NCBI GenBank assembly: GCA_004173415.1
Contig: SEHC01000010.1
Location: forward strand, 1 to 18,233
Reading direction: 5' to 3'
DNA length: 18,233 bases
DNA from: Lysobacteraceae bacterium
GTDB taxonomy: Bacteria; Pseudomonadota; Gammaproteobacteria; Xanthomonadales; Xanthomonadaceae
Shown: piece by piece, positions 1 through 7,449 of the stretch
How positions within the stretch are numbered: position 1 is the stretch's first letter
Layout of the letters: the number at the start of each line of letters is the position of its first letter
Position numbers and translations under genes: made by a program
Notes under the pieces: generated by a model
The model's input: only the letters and a program-made list of their open reading frames with translations
Told to the model about the DNA's origin: nothing
Database searches by the model: none

Positions 1-579
1 CCGCTGGGCTACGCGATCGCGCAATTGCACGGCGTGTACATCCTGGCCGAGAACGCCGACGGACTGATCGTCGTCGACATGCATGCCGCGCACGAGCGCA
101 TCGGCTACGAGAAACTGAAGAACGCGCATGACGGCATCGGCCTGCACTCGCAGCCGCTGCTGGTGCCGATCCAGCTGGCGGTGGCCGAGCGCGAGGCCGA
201 GGTGGCCGAACGCGAAGTGGCGACCCTGGCCGCGCTTGGATTCGAGGTCACCCGCAGCGGCCCGCAGTCGATCAGCGTGCGCAGCGTGCCGGCCCTGCTG
301 GCCCAGGCCGAGCCCGAGGCATTGCTGCGCGACGTGCTGACCGACCTGCGCGAGCATGGCGAAACCCGGCGCATCGCCGCGGCACGGGACGAACTGCTTT
401 CGACCATGGCCTGCCACGGCGCGGTCCGCGCCAACCGCCGCCTGGGCATCACCGAGATGAATGCACTGCTGCGGGAAATGGAAATCACCGAACGCTCGGG
501 CCAGTGCAACCACGGCCGGCCGACCTGGGCGCGTTTCTCGCTGGCTGAAATCGATCGCTGGTTCATGAGGGGACGTTGA
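1..579 (+). CDS. mutL: DNA mismatch repair endonuclease MutL, C-terminal part (5' end outside window)
   Basis: This is the last 192 residues of MutL, the mismatch-repair ATPase that links MutS recognition to strand incision. The frame is open from base 1, so the GHKL ATPase half lies upstream of the window. What remains is the dimerisation and endonuclease domain. At bases 76-111 it reads DMHAAHERIGYE, which fits the metal-binding endonuclease motif D[MQ]HA-x2-E-x4-E. Further on are ACHGAVRA (about 409-432) and QCNHGRPT near the C-terminus, matching the accessory motifs of nicking MutL proteins. By family knowledge, such MutLs occur in bacteria that lack MutH; the absence of mutH here is inference. 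The stop overlaps the next ATG by one base (TGATG), implying coupled translation with the following lipoprotein gene. Confidence 0.96.
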   Translation, partial: PLGYAIAQLHGVYILAENADGLIVVDMHAAHERIGYEKLKNAHDGIGLHSQPLLVPIQLAVAEREAEVAEREVATLAALGFEVTRSGPQSISVRSVPALLAQAEPEALLRDVLTDLREHGETRRIAAARDELLSTMACHGAVRANRRLGITEMNALLREMEITERSGQCNHGRPTWARFSLAEIDRWFMRGR

Positions 580-1514
580 TGGACAGGCTGGCCGGCCTTG
601 CCCTTGCTGCGCTGCTGTTGCTCCCGCTGGGCGGCTGCGACCGCGGCAAGGCGCCCGTCGCCGAACAGCCGGCGCTCGATGTCGACTTCCTGGCCGAGAA
701 CGCGGCCTGGCGCGCGGAGCGCAGGCAGGACCTGCTGCGGCCCGATGGCTGGACCAGCCTGGTCGGCCTGCACTGGCTGGAGCTGAAAGCCCACTACCTG
801 GGCAGCAGTGCCGGCAGCGGCATCCGGCTTGCGTTTGGTCCACCCAGGCTGGGGCTGGTGGAGCAGCGCGACGGTCGCCTGTTCTTCACCCCCGAGCGGG
901 GCGTCACCCTGACCCTGGACGGCGAGCCGCTGAAGGGGCGGGTCGAACTGCACAGCGACCATGACCCCAAGCCCAGCCTGCTCGGCTTCGACCAGGGCAA
1001 GGGCGTGCTGGCGGTGATCAGGCGCGGGGACCGCTTCGGCCTGCGGGTCAAGCATGCCGACGCGCCGACCCGCCTGCAGTTCACCGGGGTGGAGTCCTGG
1101 CCCGCGGATCCGGGCTGGAAGCTGGAAGGCAGGCTGCTGCCGCATCCGCCGGGCAAGACCCTGCCGATCGTGGACATCATCGGCACCCAGATCGACGCCT
1201 CCAACCCGGGCGTGGTCGAGTTCGTCCGCGACGGCAAGACCTACCGGATCGAGGCCATGGGCGAACCGGGGCAGCCGCTGTTCCTGGTCTTCGCCGATCG
1301 CACCAGCGGCCATGGCAGTTACCCCGCCGGCCGCTTCATGGACGTGCCGGGCGCGGACGCGCAGGGCAAGGTCGTGCTCGACTTCAATCGCGCCTACAAC
1401 CCGCCGTGTGCGTTCACCCCATTCGCCACCTGCCCATTGCCGCCCCCCGAGAACCGCCTTGACCTGGCGATCAACGCCGGCGAAAAGGCCTACGTGCCCG
1501 CCCCCTCCCGCTGA
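579..1514 (+). CDS. DUF1684 family lipoprotein
   Basis: This is a 311-residue protein of the DUF1684 family, whose biochemical function is unknown. The N-terminus has a hydrophobic stretch ending in the lipobox LGGC, which gives a lipidated Cys20. Asp follows at +2, which in E. coli-type Lol sorting favours retention in the inner membrane. The family-defining C-terminal block is present: SGHGSYPAGRFMDV, then VLDFNRAYNPPCAFTPF, ATCPLPPPENRL and INAGEK. The ATG at 579 was chosen because it overlaps the mutL stop and directly precedes the signal sequence; a TTG one codon upstream is less likely. It is probably co-transcribed with mutL, and the association looks positional rather than functional. 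Family assignment is firm; function is unknown. Confidence 0.88.
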   Translation: MDRLAGLALAALLLLPLGGCDRGKAPVAEQPALDVDFLAENAAWRAERRQDLLRPDGWTSLVGLHWLELKAHYLGSSAGSGIRLAFGPPRLGLVEQRDGRLFFTPERGVTLTLDGEPLKGRVELHSDHDPKPSLLGFDQGKGVLAVIRRGDRFGLRVKHADAPTRLQFTGVESWPADPGWKLEGRLLPHPPGKTLPIVDIIGTQIDASNPGVVEFVRDGKTYRIEAMGEPGQPLFLVFADRTSGHGSYPAGRFMDVPGADAQGKVVLDFNRAYNPPCAFTPFATCPLPPPENRLDLAINAGEKAYVPAPSR

Positions 1515-1547
1515 TCCGCTTTCCGACCTCAGTCGACCTGGAATTCC

Positions 1548-2522
1548 ATGCGTCCGTCCAAGCCTTTCCTGCTCAAGTCCCTGCTGCTGGCCTGGCTCGC
1601 CGCGACCGTGTTCGCGGTCGATGCCGATGCGCGCAGGCCCGGGGTCGGGTCCGGGCCGCCGGTGCCGCTGCTGTGGAAGGTCTCCGACGCGGACAACTCT
1701 CTGTACCTGCTGGGCTCGTTCCACCTGCTCAAGCCGGACGACTATCCGTTGTCGGCGGAGGTCGACGCGGCGTTCGCCGACGCCGAATCGCTGGTCTTCG
1801 AAATCCCGCCGGCAGAGATGGCGGCGCCCGAACTGGCCATGCAGATGACCCGCGCGGCCATGCGCCAAGACGGCCGGCAGCTCAACAGCGAGCTGCCTGC
1901 GTCCACGGTCGCTGCGCTGGATGCGTGGGTCGTGGCCAACGCAAGGGAACTGCAGAAGATCGGGTTGTCGCCGCAGGTGCTGCAGTTGTTCGAGCCCTGG
2001 TTCGCGGCCCTGACCATCACCCTTACCGAGATGGGCAAGCAGGGGCTCGATCCCAGCCTGGGGCTGGACGCGCACCTGTCCGCGCAGGCGGCCCGTGCCG
2101 GCAAACCCACCGACGGCCTGGAAACCGGCGCCGACCAGATCCGCTCGCTGGACGGCATGGACAAGGTCGAGCAGTTGCAGTTCCTGGCCGAGGCGTTGTC
2201 CGAATCCAAGGACGCACGCCGGGAAACCGCGCGCCTGCATTCGGCCTGGCGCGCCGGTGACGCCGCGCTGCTGTGGAACGGCATGGCCGTGGACATGAAG
2301 AAGCAGTACCCGCGCCTGTACCAGCGGATCAACGTGGCCCGCAACGATGCCTGGCTGCCGAAGCTGGAGCGGCGCCTGTCGCAACCGGGCACCGACGACG
2401 CCCTGGTGGTGGTCGGCGCGCTGCACCTGCTCGGCTCCGACGGCGTGGTCGAGAAGCTGCGGGCCAAGGGCTACCGGGTCGAACGCCTCTGTTCTGCCTG
2501 CGCGGACGGCAAGCGCGACTGA
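1548..2522 (+). CDS. TraB/GumN family secreted protein
   Basis: This 324-residue protein belongs to the TraB/PrgY/GumN family, which includes E. coli YbaP and Xanthomonas GumN and is distantly related to the Tiki metalloproteases. A signal peptide (residues 1 to about 28, ending near DADA) suggests export to the periplasm. The core starts with LLWKVSDADNSLYLLGSFHLL, which carries the N-terminal GxxH motif (His59). An acidic residue follows at Glu85 (LVFEI), and a second GxxH motif, GALHLLG (His293), lies near the C-terminus. These conserved His and Glu residues are the proposed metal ligands and active site of the family; activity here is inferred. A weak GGA lies six bases before the ATG. 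It follows the DUF1684 gene after 33 bases and may be the last gene of the mutL operon. Confidence 0.88.
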   Translation: MRPSKPFLLKSLLLAWLAATVFAVDADARRPGVGSGPPVPLLWKVSDADNSLYLLGSFHLLKPDDYPLSAEVDAAFADAESLVFEIPPAEMAAPELAMQMTRAAMRQDGRQLNSELPASTVAALDAWVVANARELQKIGLSPQVLQLFEPWFAALTITLTEMGKQGLDPSLGLDAHLSAQAARAGKPTDGLETGADQIRSLDGMDKVEQLQFLAEALSESKDARRETARLHSAWRAGDAALLWNGMAVDMKKQYPRLYQRINVARNDAWLPKLERRLSQPGTDDALVVVGALHLLGSDGVVEKLRAKGYRVERLCSACADGKRD

Positions 2523-2556
2523 GCACGCGGCGCGAAGGGCGCCACAGACGGGCGTC

Positions 2557-2985
2557 TCAGTCGGCCGGGAGCATGCGGATGCAATCAACCGGGCAGGCCG
2601 GCACGCAGAGTCCGCAACCGGTGCACAGCGGCTCGATGACCACGTGCATGTGCTTGGCGCCGCCGATGATCGCGTCGACCGGACAGGCCTGGATGCACTT
2701 GGTGCAGCCGATGCAGTCGGCTTCGACCACCAGCGCGACCAGTGGCGGCTGGTGCGCGCCGCGCGAACGGTCGTAGGGAAGCGGGGCGACGCCGAGGATC
2801 CGCGCGAGGGTTTCGGCGCCGGGATCCCCGCCGGGAGGACAACGGTCCACGCGCGCCTCGCCATGGGCCAGGGCCTCGGCATACGGGCGACAGCCATCGA
2901 ACCCGCACTGCCCGCACTGGGTCTGCGGCAACACCCGGTCGAGTCGCTCGATCAGCGGGTCGTCGGTGTCCGGGCTCATGGGCAT
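2557..2985 (-). CDS. rnfB: RnfB-like ferredoxin, short form without membrane anchor
   Basis: This is a 142-residue iron-sulfur protein related to RnfB/RsxB of the Rnf electron-transport complex. An N-terminal Fe-S domain has Cys24, Cys27, Cys32 and Cys49 (CGQCGFDGC then DRCPPGG), the four-Cys cluster typical of RnfB. Two ferredoxin motifs follow: CIGCTKCIQACPVD (Cys91 to 101) and CTGCGLCVPACPVD (Cys121 to 131), each binding a [4Fe-4S] cluster. E. coli RnfB is about 190 residues and starts with a membrane helix, which is missing here, so the protein should be soluble. The ATG at 2985 was preferred because a GGA lies about ten bases upstream; ATG 2979 is an alternative. Upstream sequence in this frame lacks RnfB character. 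It is the third gene of the metG-HAD-rnfB set. No other rnf genes are in the window, so its redox partner is unknown. Confidence 0.85.
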   Translation of the reverse strand: MPMSPDTDDPLIERLDRVLPQTQCGQCGFDGCRPYAEALAHGEARVDRCPPGGDPGAETLARILGVAPLPYDRSRGAHQPPLVALVVEADCIGCTKCIQACPVDAIIGGAKHMHVVIEPLCTGCGLCVPACPVDCIRMLPAD

Positions 2986-3034
2986 GGTGTGTGGGTCCGG
3001 AAGGCAGCGGCGAGCGCGAGGCCCGTGACGAAGG

Positions 3035-3649
3035 TCAGTCGAGCAGGCGCCCGCGATACCAGCGCTGCTGGGCCAGGGCCAGCATGTCCAGGTCCTCGCG
3101 GCTGTCGCCGTAGGCATGGACCTGCCGGTAGGCGGCCACATCGTAGCGCGCGCGTATGTGCCGGGCCTTGTGCGGTCCGCAATCGCCCTGGTCGTAGCGG
3201 CCGCTGAGCACGCCCTTGCGGGCTTCCAGCCGATTGCAGATCAGCTGCAGGCCGTGTTCGTCGCACCAGGGCTGCAGGTAGACGTCCAGCGAGGCGGAGA
3301 CCAGAACCACGGCATGGCCCTCGCCGCGATGCCAGGCGAGGCGCTGCATCATCTCCGGGCGCAGCATGCCGGCCAGGACGTCGCGGGCGTGGCGCGCGCC
3401 GTGGTCGCGTATTTCGGCCTCGCTGCGGCCGGTGAACGCCAGCCGCACCGCCCGTGCCCGCAGCCGTGCCGCCGACACCAGTCCCAGCCGGTAACCTGCC
3501 AGCCACGGCCCGAGTTTCCAGCGCGCCGCGGCCAGCTGTGCCGGCGTGGCCAGGTCGCGCAGGAAGCGGCCGAAACTGTCGGCGTGGGTGAGGGTGTGGT
3601 CGAAGTCGAACAGGGCCAGGTCGGTGGCCGCGGGCGATGCCTGGGTCAC
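3035..3649 (-). CDS. HAD-IB family phosphatase (phosphoserine phosphatase-like)
   Basis: This is a 204-residue haloacid dehalogenase superfamily hydrolase, subfamily IB. Motif I is LALFDFDHTLTHADSF, with nucleophile Asp15 and general acid Asp17. Motif II is VLVSAS (Ser118), motif III is Lys161, and motif IV is GDSREDLDML (Asp182, Asp186). These motifs predict a Mg-dependent phosphomonoesterase; the substrate cannot be read from sequence. The start is GTG at 3649, which overlaps the metG stop as GTGA. Longer frames upstream overlap metG and show no HAD homology. Position right behind metG suggests coupled translation from the metG mRNA. Xanthomonad and pseudomonad HAD-IB proteins with this layout are usually annotated only as hydrolases. 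Confidence 0.9.
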   Translation of the reverse strand: MTQASPAATDLALFDFDHTLTHADSFGRFLRDLATPAQLAAARWKLGPWLAGYRLGLVSAARLRARAVRLAFTGRSEAEIRDHGARHARDVLAGMLRPEMMQRLAWHRGEGHAVVLVSASLDVYLQPWCDEHGLQLICNRLEARKGVLSGRYDQGDCGPHKARHIRARYDVAAYRQVHAYGDSREDLDMLALAQQRWYRGRLLD

Positions 3650-5766
3650 CGGACCGGCATGCCGGGCTCTGCGGCGTCGTCCGCGTCGAGCAGCGCCAGC
3701 GCGCCGCCGTCGAAGCCGGCCGAGAGAACCATGCCCTCGCTGGTGCCGAAGCGCATCTTGCGCGGGGCCAGGTTGGCGATGAATACGACCTTGCGGCCCA
3801 CCAGCTTCTCCGGCTCGGCATAGCTGGCGCGGATGCCGGAGAAGATCTGGCGCTGGCCCAGGTCGCCGGCATCCAGGAGGAAGCGCAGCAGCTTGTCGGA
3901 ACCTTCGACGAAGCCGCATTCGAGCACCTTGCCGATGCGCAGGTCGAGCCTGGAAAAATCGTCGATCGAGACATGGCCGTCCGTGCCTGCGGCCGGCGCG
4001 GGCGCCGGCTTAGCGGCGCCGGCTTTCGCGGTCGCCGCGGCGGGCCCGGCCGCAGCGGGTTTCGCGGTCGCCGCGGCCGGCTCGGCCGCGACGGGCGCGG
4101 ACAGGGTGTCGCGGGAGGTTTCGATCATGGCGTCGGTCTTCTTCGGGTCGATGCGGGTGAACAGCGGCTGGTAGGTCTTGACCGCGTGGGCCAGCAACGG
4201 CGCCTCCAGGTCGCGCCAGGCGTACACCGGCGCGGCGAGGAATTCCTCGGCCTGCACGGCGGTCCGCGGCAGGATCGGCTTGAGCGCGGCGACCAGCACC
4301 CGGAACAGGTTCAGGCCCTGGCTGCAGACGGCCTGCAGTTCGGCGTCGGCGCCTTCCCGTCCCTTATCAAGTTCCTTGGCGATGACCCACGGCTTCCGGT
4401 CGTCGATGTAGCGGTTGGCCTCGTCGGCCAGGGTCATGGTCTGGCGGATCGCGCTGGCCGGATCATTGCGTTCGTAGGCCTCGCGGATCGGCGCCAGGGC
4501 GGCGATGAAGCGCTCGTACATCGCCGGTTCCGGGAGTGCGTCGGCAAGCCGTCCGTCGAAGCGCTTCTCGATGAAGCCGGCGCAGCGGCTGGCCAGGTTG
4601 ACGAACTTGCCGACCAGGTCGGCATTGACCCGGGCGATGAAGTCGCCGAGGTTGAGGTCCAGGTCGTCGACGCCGCCGGAGGATTTGGCCGCGTAGTAGT
4701 AGCGCAGCGCTTCCGGTTCCAGGCCCACGTCCAGGTAGGTGCGGGCCATGACGAAGGTGCCGCGCGACTTGGACATCTTGGCCCCGTCCACGGTCAGGTA
4801 GCCGTTGACGTGCAGGCGCGTCGGCGCGCGGAAACCGACCCCGTGCAGCACCGCCGGCCAGAACAGGCCGTGGAAGTTGACGATGTCCTTGCCGATGAAG
4901 TGGTGCAGTTCGGTGCCGGTGCCCGCGACCAAGTGCGATTCGAAATCCAGGCCGCTGTTCGCGCACAGGGTCTTGAAGCTGCTCAGGTAGCCGATCGGCG
5001 CATCCAGCCAGACGTAGAAGTACTTGCCCGGCGCGCCGGGGATCTCGAAGCCGAAGTAGGGCGCATCGCGGGAGATGTCCCAGGCCCGCAGCCCGCCCTC
5101 GGCGTCCAGCCATTCCGACAGCTTGGCCTTGACTCCCGGCAGGGCCACGTCGCCGGCCATCCACTCGCGCAGGAAGTCCTGGAACCGCCCGACCTCGAAG
5201 AAGTAGTGCTCCGAATCGCGCAGCTCCGGGGTCGCGCCCGACAGCACCGAGCGGGGCTCCTTGAGTTCGGTCGGGGCGTAGGTCGCGCCGCAGTTCTCGC
5301 AGTTGTCGCCGTACTGGTCGGGCGTGCCGCAGTTGGGACAGGTGCCCTTGATGTAGCGGTCGGGCAGGAACATGCCCTTGGCCGGGTCGTAGAACTGGGC
5401 CACGCTGCGCCGGGCGATGTGGCCGCCGGTCTCGAGCCTGGCGTAGAAATCCTCGGTCAATCCGCGGTTGGCCGCCGAATGGGTAGAGTCGTAATGGTCG
5501 AAGTCCACGCCGAAGGCGGCGAAGTCGCGCTCGTGCGAGGCCTGCACGCCGGCGATGTAGGCCTCGGGGGTGACCCCGGCCTTTTCCGCGGCCAGCATGA
5601 TCGGCGTGCCATGGGTGTCGTCGGCGCAGACGAACCAGGTGGTGTCGCCCCCCAGCCGCCGCGCGCGCACCCAGATGTCGGCCTGGATGTAGCCCACCAG
5701 GTGGCCCAGGTGCAAGGGGCCGTTGGCGTAGGGCAGGGCGGTGGTGACGAGGGCGGTGCGGGTCAT
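3646..5766 (-). CDS. metG: Methionyl-tRNA synthetase (long, dimeric type)
   Basis: This is a 706-residue methionyl-tRNA synthetase, which charges tRNA-Met for initiation and elongation. The class I catalytic core has the HIGH motif as HLGH (residues 19-22) and KMSKS exactly at 330-334. A zinc knuckle in the connective peptide has Cys143, Cys146, Cys156 and Cys159. The alpha-helical anticodon-binding domain follows, then an Ala/Pro/Lys-rich linker (about residues 550-595). The C-terminal EMAPII-like tRNA-binding domain starts near VSIDDFSRLDLRIGKV and mediates dimerisation in this class. Length and domain order match gammaproteobacterial MetG. The ATG at 5766 gives the standard N-terminus. It is divergent from the mrp side, with only the DUF2147 gene between, and heads a three-gene minus-strand set. 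Confidence 0.98.
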   Translation of the reverse strand: MTRTALVTTALPYANGPLHLGHLVGYIQADIWVRARRLGGDTTWFVCADDTHGTPIMLAAEKAGVTPEAYIAGVQASHERDFAAFGVDFDHYDSTHSAANRGLTEDFYARLETGGHIARRSVAQFYDPAKGMFLPDRYIKGTCPNCGTPDQYGDNCENCGATYAPTELKEPRSVLSGATPELRDSEHYFFEVGRFQDFLREWMAGDVALPGVKAKLSEWLDAEGGLRAWDISRDAPYFGFEIPGAPGKYFYVWLDAPIGYLSSFKTLCANSGLDFESHLVAGTGTELHHFIGKDIVNFHGLFWPAVLHGVGFRAPTRLHVNGYLTVDGAKMSKSRGTFVMARTYLDVGLEPEALRYYYAAKSSGGVDDLDLNLGDFIARVNADLVGKFVNLASRCAGFIEKRFDGRLADALPEPAMYERFIAALAPIREAYERNDPASAIRQTMTLADEANRYIDDRKPWVIAKELDKGREGADAELQAVCSQGLNLFRVLVAALKPILPRTAVQAEEFLAAPVYAWRDLEAPLLAHAVKTYQPLFTRIDPKKTDAMIETSRDTLSAPVAAEPAAATAKPAAAGPAAATAKAGAAKPAPAPAAGTDGHVSIDDFSRLDLRIGKVLECGFVEGSDKLLRFLLDAGDLGQRQIFSGIRASYAEPEKLVGRKVVFIANLAPRKMRFGTSEGMVLSAGFDGGALALLDADDAAEPGMPVR
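3980..4115 (-). repeat. Ala/Pro/Lys-rich interdomain linker of MetG with an internal 36-bp repeat
   Basis: An 18-base stretch, tttcgcggtcgccgcggc, occurs at 4024-4041 and again at 4060-4077. The spacing of 36 bases keeps the metG frame and produces two similar 12-residue blocks, AAATAKPAAAGP and AAATAKAGAAKP. The block sits between the anticodon-binding and C-terminal tRNA-binding domains. Such Ala/Pro/Lys linkers are usually flexible and vary between species. In-frame duplication is the simplest explanation. Confidence 0.6.
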
Positions 5767-5792
5767 GGGCGATGGCGTGCGAAGGGGACGCG

Positions 5793-5798
5793 ATTATC
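5793..5798 (-). promoter_or_regulatory. Candidate -10 box for metG
   Basis: Read on the minus strand this is GATAAT, 26 bases before the metG ATG, which would leave a leader of about 20 bases. No good -35 is seen at standard spacing. A perfect six-bp hairpin (GGGCGG, loop CAAA, CCGCCC, at 5803-5818) lies just upstream, where the spacer and -35 would be. Confidence 0.4.
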
Positions 5799-5824
5799 GC
5801 ATGGGCGGCAAACCGCCCTGGCGC

Positions 5825-5857
5825 AAAAAGCTTCGGCCCGGTGGAAGCCGGGCCGAA
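5825..5857 (-). terminator. Intrinsic terminator of the DUF2147 gene
   Basis: A perfect ten-bp inverted repeat (ttcggcccgg at 5832-5841 and ccgggccgaa at 5848-5857) with a six-base loop is followed on the minus strand by GC and then five T residues (5829-5825). It begins about 30 bases after the DUF2147 stop. Strand and T run fit termination of that gene just upstream of the metG promoter. Confidence 0.8.
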
Positions 5858-5887
5858 TGCAGTGTCGCGTGAGGCGTGGGGATGCGC

Positions 5888-6331
5888 TTACTCGCGGATC
5901 CAGGTCTGGGTGCGGCCGAGGGCCTCGATGCCCATGAAACCGCGCATCTGCAGCTTCTTGCCGCCTTCGACCAGGGTGATCTTGGACTTGTAGGTCTTGC
6001 CCTTGGCCGGGTCGAGGATGTTGCCGCCGGCCCAGTGGGTGTCGTCGACGGCCTTCAGGCCCCACAGGATCACCATGCCGGTGATCGGCTTGTTCTTGTT
6101 GGCGCCGGAGCACTTGTCGCACACCGGGTTGGGCTTGTCGGACTTCAGGACCTCGACCACCTTGCCGGCCAGGGTGCCGTTGGTGGTCTTGTAGATTTCG
6201 ACGATCGACTTCACCTGTCCGGTTTCATCGTCGATGGTCTTCCAGCGACCGGTGGCATCGGCGGCCATGGCCGACATGGAAAGGGCCAGCAACGGCAGGG
6301 CAAGCAGAGATACGAGGAGTTTGTTGCGCAT
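5888..6331 (-). CDS. DUF2147 family secreted protein
   Basis: This is a 147-residue protein of the DUF2147 family, function unknown. A signal peptide covers about residues 1-23 (hydrophobic core LLVSLLALPLLALSM, cleavage near AMA-A), so the mature protein should be periplasmic. The mature part opens with GRWKTIDDETGQVKSIVEIY, the family hallmark, followed by a conserved CDKC pair, GMVILWGL and GNILDPAKGKTYKSKI, and ends near TQTWIRE. The ATG at 6331 is supported by a strong ribosome site (GGGAGGGG) a few bases upstream. It is a single-gene unit: it has its own candidate promoter in the gap towards mrp and a good intrinsic terminator behind it. The sheet-rich, lipocalin-like fold suggested for such proteins is not provable from sequence here. 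Confidence 0.88.
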   Translation of the reverse strand: MRNKLLVSLLALPLLALSMSAMAADATGRWKTIDDETGQVKSIVEIYKTTNGTLAGKVVEVLKSDKPNPVCDKCSGANKNKPITGMVILWGLKAVDDTHWAGGNILDPAKGKTYKSKITLVEGGKKLQMRGFMGIEALGRTQTWIRE

Positions 6332-6405
6332 GTTCCCCTCCCAGGGATGGTGGATGTGGTTGCAGGATCGCCGGTGAACGCATCGATGATTCCTGGGGCG
6401 CCGCC

Positions 6406-6411
6406 TTTATA
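6406..6411 (-). promoter_or_regulatory. Candidate promoter -10 of the DUF2147 gene
   Basis: The minus strand reads TATAAA here, with TTCCAT (6433-6428) 16 bases upstream as a weak -35. This would give a 5' leader of roughly 70 bases. The 6332-6519 gap separates two divergent genes, so a promoter for each is expected in it. Confidence 0.35.
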
Positions 6412-6480
6412 CCGCATCCGCCAGCGTATGGAAGGCGGCGGGCATCGGCATTCAGCAGGCGGGGTGGGAGGTGATGCGGC

Positions 6481-6486
6481 TAAAAT
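6481..6486 (+). promoter_or_regulatory. Candidate -10 box for mrp
   Basis: TAAAAT lies 33 bases before the proposed GTG start of mrp. No recognisable -35 sits at normal spacing. AT-rich words are rare in this GC-rich gap, which makes the site more credible. Confidence 0.38.
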
Positions 6487-6519
6487 GAACGCCTTGGTCA
6501 TCCTGGGGTTTGTCTGGCA

Positions 6520-7365
6520 GTGGAGCATCGAATCAGCGCGCATGCAGTGCAGCCGGGGTTGTCGCCGTCCCCCCGGATCAGGAACGTCATCGCGGTCGGT
6601 TCGGGCAAGGGCGGGGTGGGCAAGTCCACCACCGCGGTCAACCTGGCCCTGGCCCTGCATGCGCAGGGCGCGCGGGTCGGACTCCTCGATGCCGACGTCT
6701 ATGGCCCCAGCATCCCGGCCATGCTGGGCCTCAGCGGCAAGCCGGAGAGCCCGGACAACAAGTCGATCGAACCGATGCGCGCATTCGGGGTCGAGGCCAT
6801 GTCGATCGGCTTCCTGGTCGATGCCGATACGCCGATGATCTGGCGCGGGCCGATGGCCACCAGCGCCTTGACCCAGTTGTTCACCGATACGCGCTGGGAC
6901 GACCTGGACTACCTGCTGATCGACCTGCCACCCGGTACCGGCGACATCCAGCTGACCCTGGCCCAGAAGATCCCGGTCGCCGGCGCGGTCATCGTCACCA
7001 CCCCGCAGGACATCGCCACCCTGGATGCGAAGAAGGCGCTGGCGATGTTCCAGAAGGTGAACGTGCCGGTGCTGGGCATCGTCGAGAACATGGCCGTGCA
7101 CGTGTGCAGCAACTGCGGGCACCGGGAACACCTGTTCGGCGACGGTGGCGGCCAGCGCATGGCCGCGCAGTACGGCGTGCCCCTGCTGGGTTCGCTGCCG
7201 CTGGACATCGCCATCCGCGAGCAGGGCGATGCCGGGCGCCCGGTGGTCGTGGCCGCGCCGGACTCGGCCGTGGCCCAGGCCTACCGCGAGGTGGCCGCTG
7301 CGCTGGCCGCCGAACTGGCCCGGCGTCCGCGCGCGGCGATGCCGATCGCTTCGTCGCTGATCTAG
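6520..7365 (+). CDS. apbC: Iron-sulfur cluster carrier protein Mrp/ApbC
   Basis: This 281-residue P-loop ATPase is of the Mrp/ApbC/Nbp35 family, which carries and transfers [4Fe-4S] clusters to apoproteins in the cytosol. It has the deviant Walker A GSGKGGVGKST (residues 27-37), switch regions LLDADVYGPSIPAML and IDLPPGTGD, and the cluster-binding pair Cys196-x2-Cys199 in HVCSNCGH. Many Mrp proteins carry an N-terminal MIP18/DUF59 domain; here only about 18 residues precede the ATPase core, as in other xanthomonads. The start is GTG at 6520. The ATG at 6485 is in another frame, so GTG is the best choice, although its ribosome site is weak. The metG-mrp-dcd order resembles Pseudomonas. Confidence 0.93.
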   Translation: MEHRISAHAVQPGLSPSPRIRNVIAVGSGKGGVGKSTTAVNLALALHAQGARVGLLDADVYGPSIPAMLGLSGKPESPDNKSIEPMRAFGVEAMSIGFLVDADTPMIWRGPMATSALTQLFTDTRWDDLDYLLIDLPPGTGDIQLTLAQKIPVAGAVIVTTPQDIATLDAKKALAMFQKVNVPVLGIVENMAVHVCSNCGHREHLFGDGGGQRMAAQYGVPLLGSLPLDIAIREQGDAGRPVVVAAPDSAVAQAYREVAAALAAELARRPRAAMPIASSLI

Positions 7366-7377
7366 GCCGCGCCGAAC

Positions 7378-7399
7378 CGGGCCGCCGGCCCGCTAGAAT
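7378..7399 (+). promoter_or_regulatory. Hairpin and candidate -10 box before dcd
   Basis: A six-bp hairpin (CGGGCC, loop GCC, GGCCCG, at 7378-7392) lies 12 bases after the mrp stop. It is followed two bases later by TAGAAT (7394-7399), 50 bases before the dcd ATG. The hairpin may end some mrp transcripts but has no T run. The -10 word is plausible; no -35 is evident. Confidence 0.35.
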
Positions 7400-7449
7400 C
7401 CTTCCCGCCATAACCCCTTGCCCGGCCGAACGGCCCCAGGAATCGACGC

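Noticed and set aside
105..2897. A 930-codon open frame on the minus strand opposite mutL, DUF1684 and the TraB/GumN gene
   Set aside because: Its product is Arg/Gly/Ala-rich with no motif, and it lies antisense to three genes with clear families. Long antisense frames are common at this GC content.
3637..5937. A 766-codon open frame on the plus strand opposite metG
   Set aside because: It is antisense to an intact metG with all catalytic motifs and shows only Gly/Val/Ala/Arg-rich sequence.
6520..7365. Short N-terminus of Mrp as a truncation
   Set aside because: Xanthomonad Mrp proteins generally lack the MIP18 domain, and the gap upstream contains no in-frame domain remnant.
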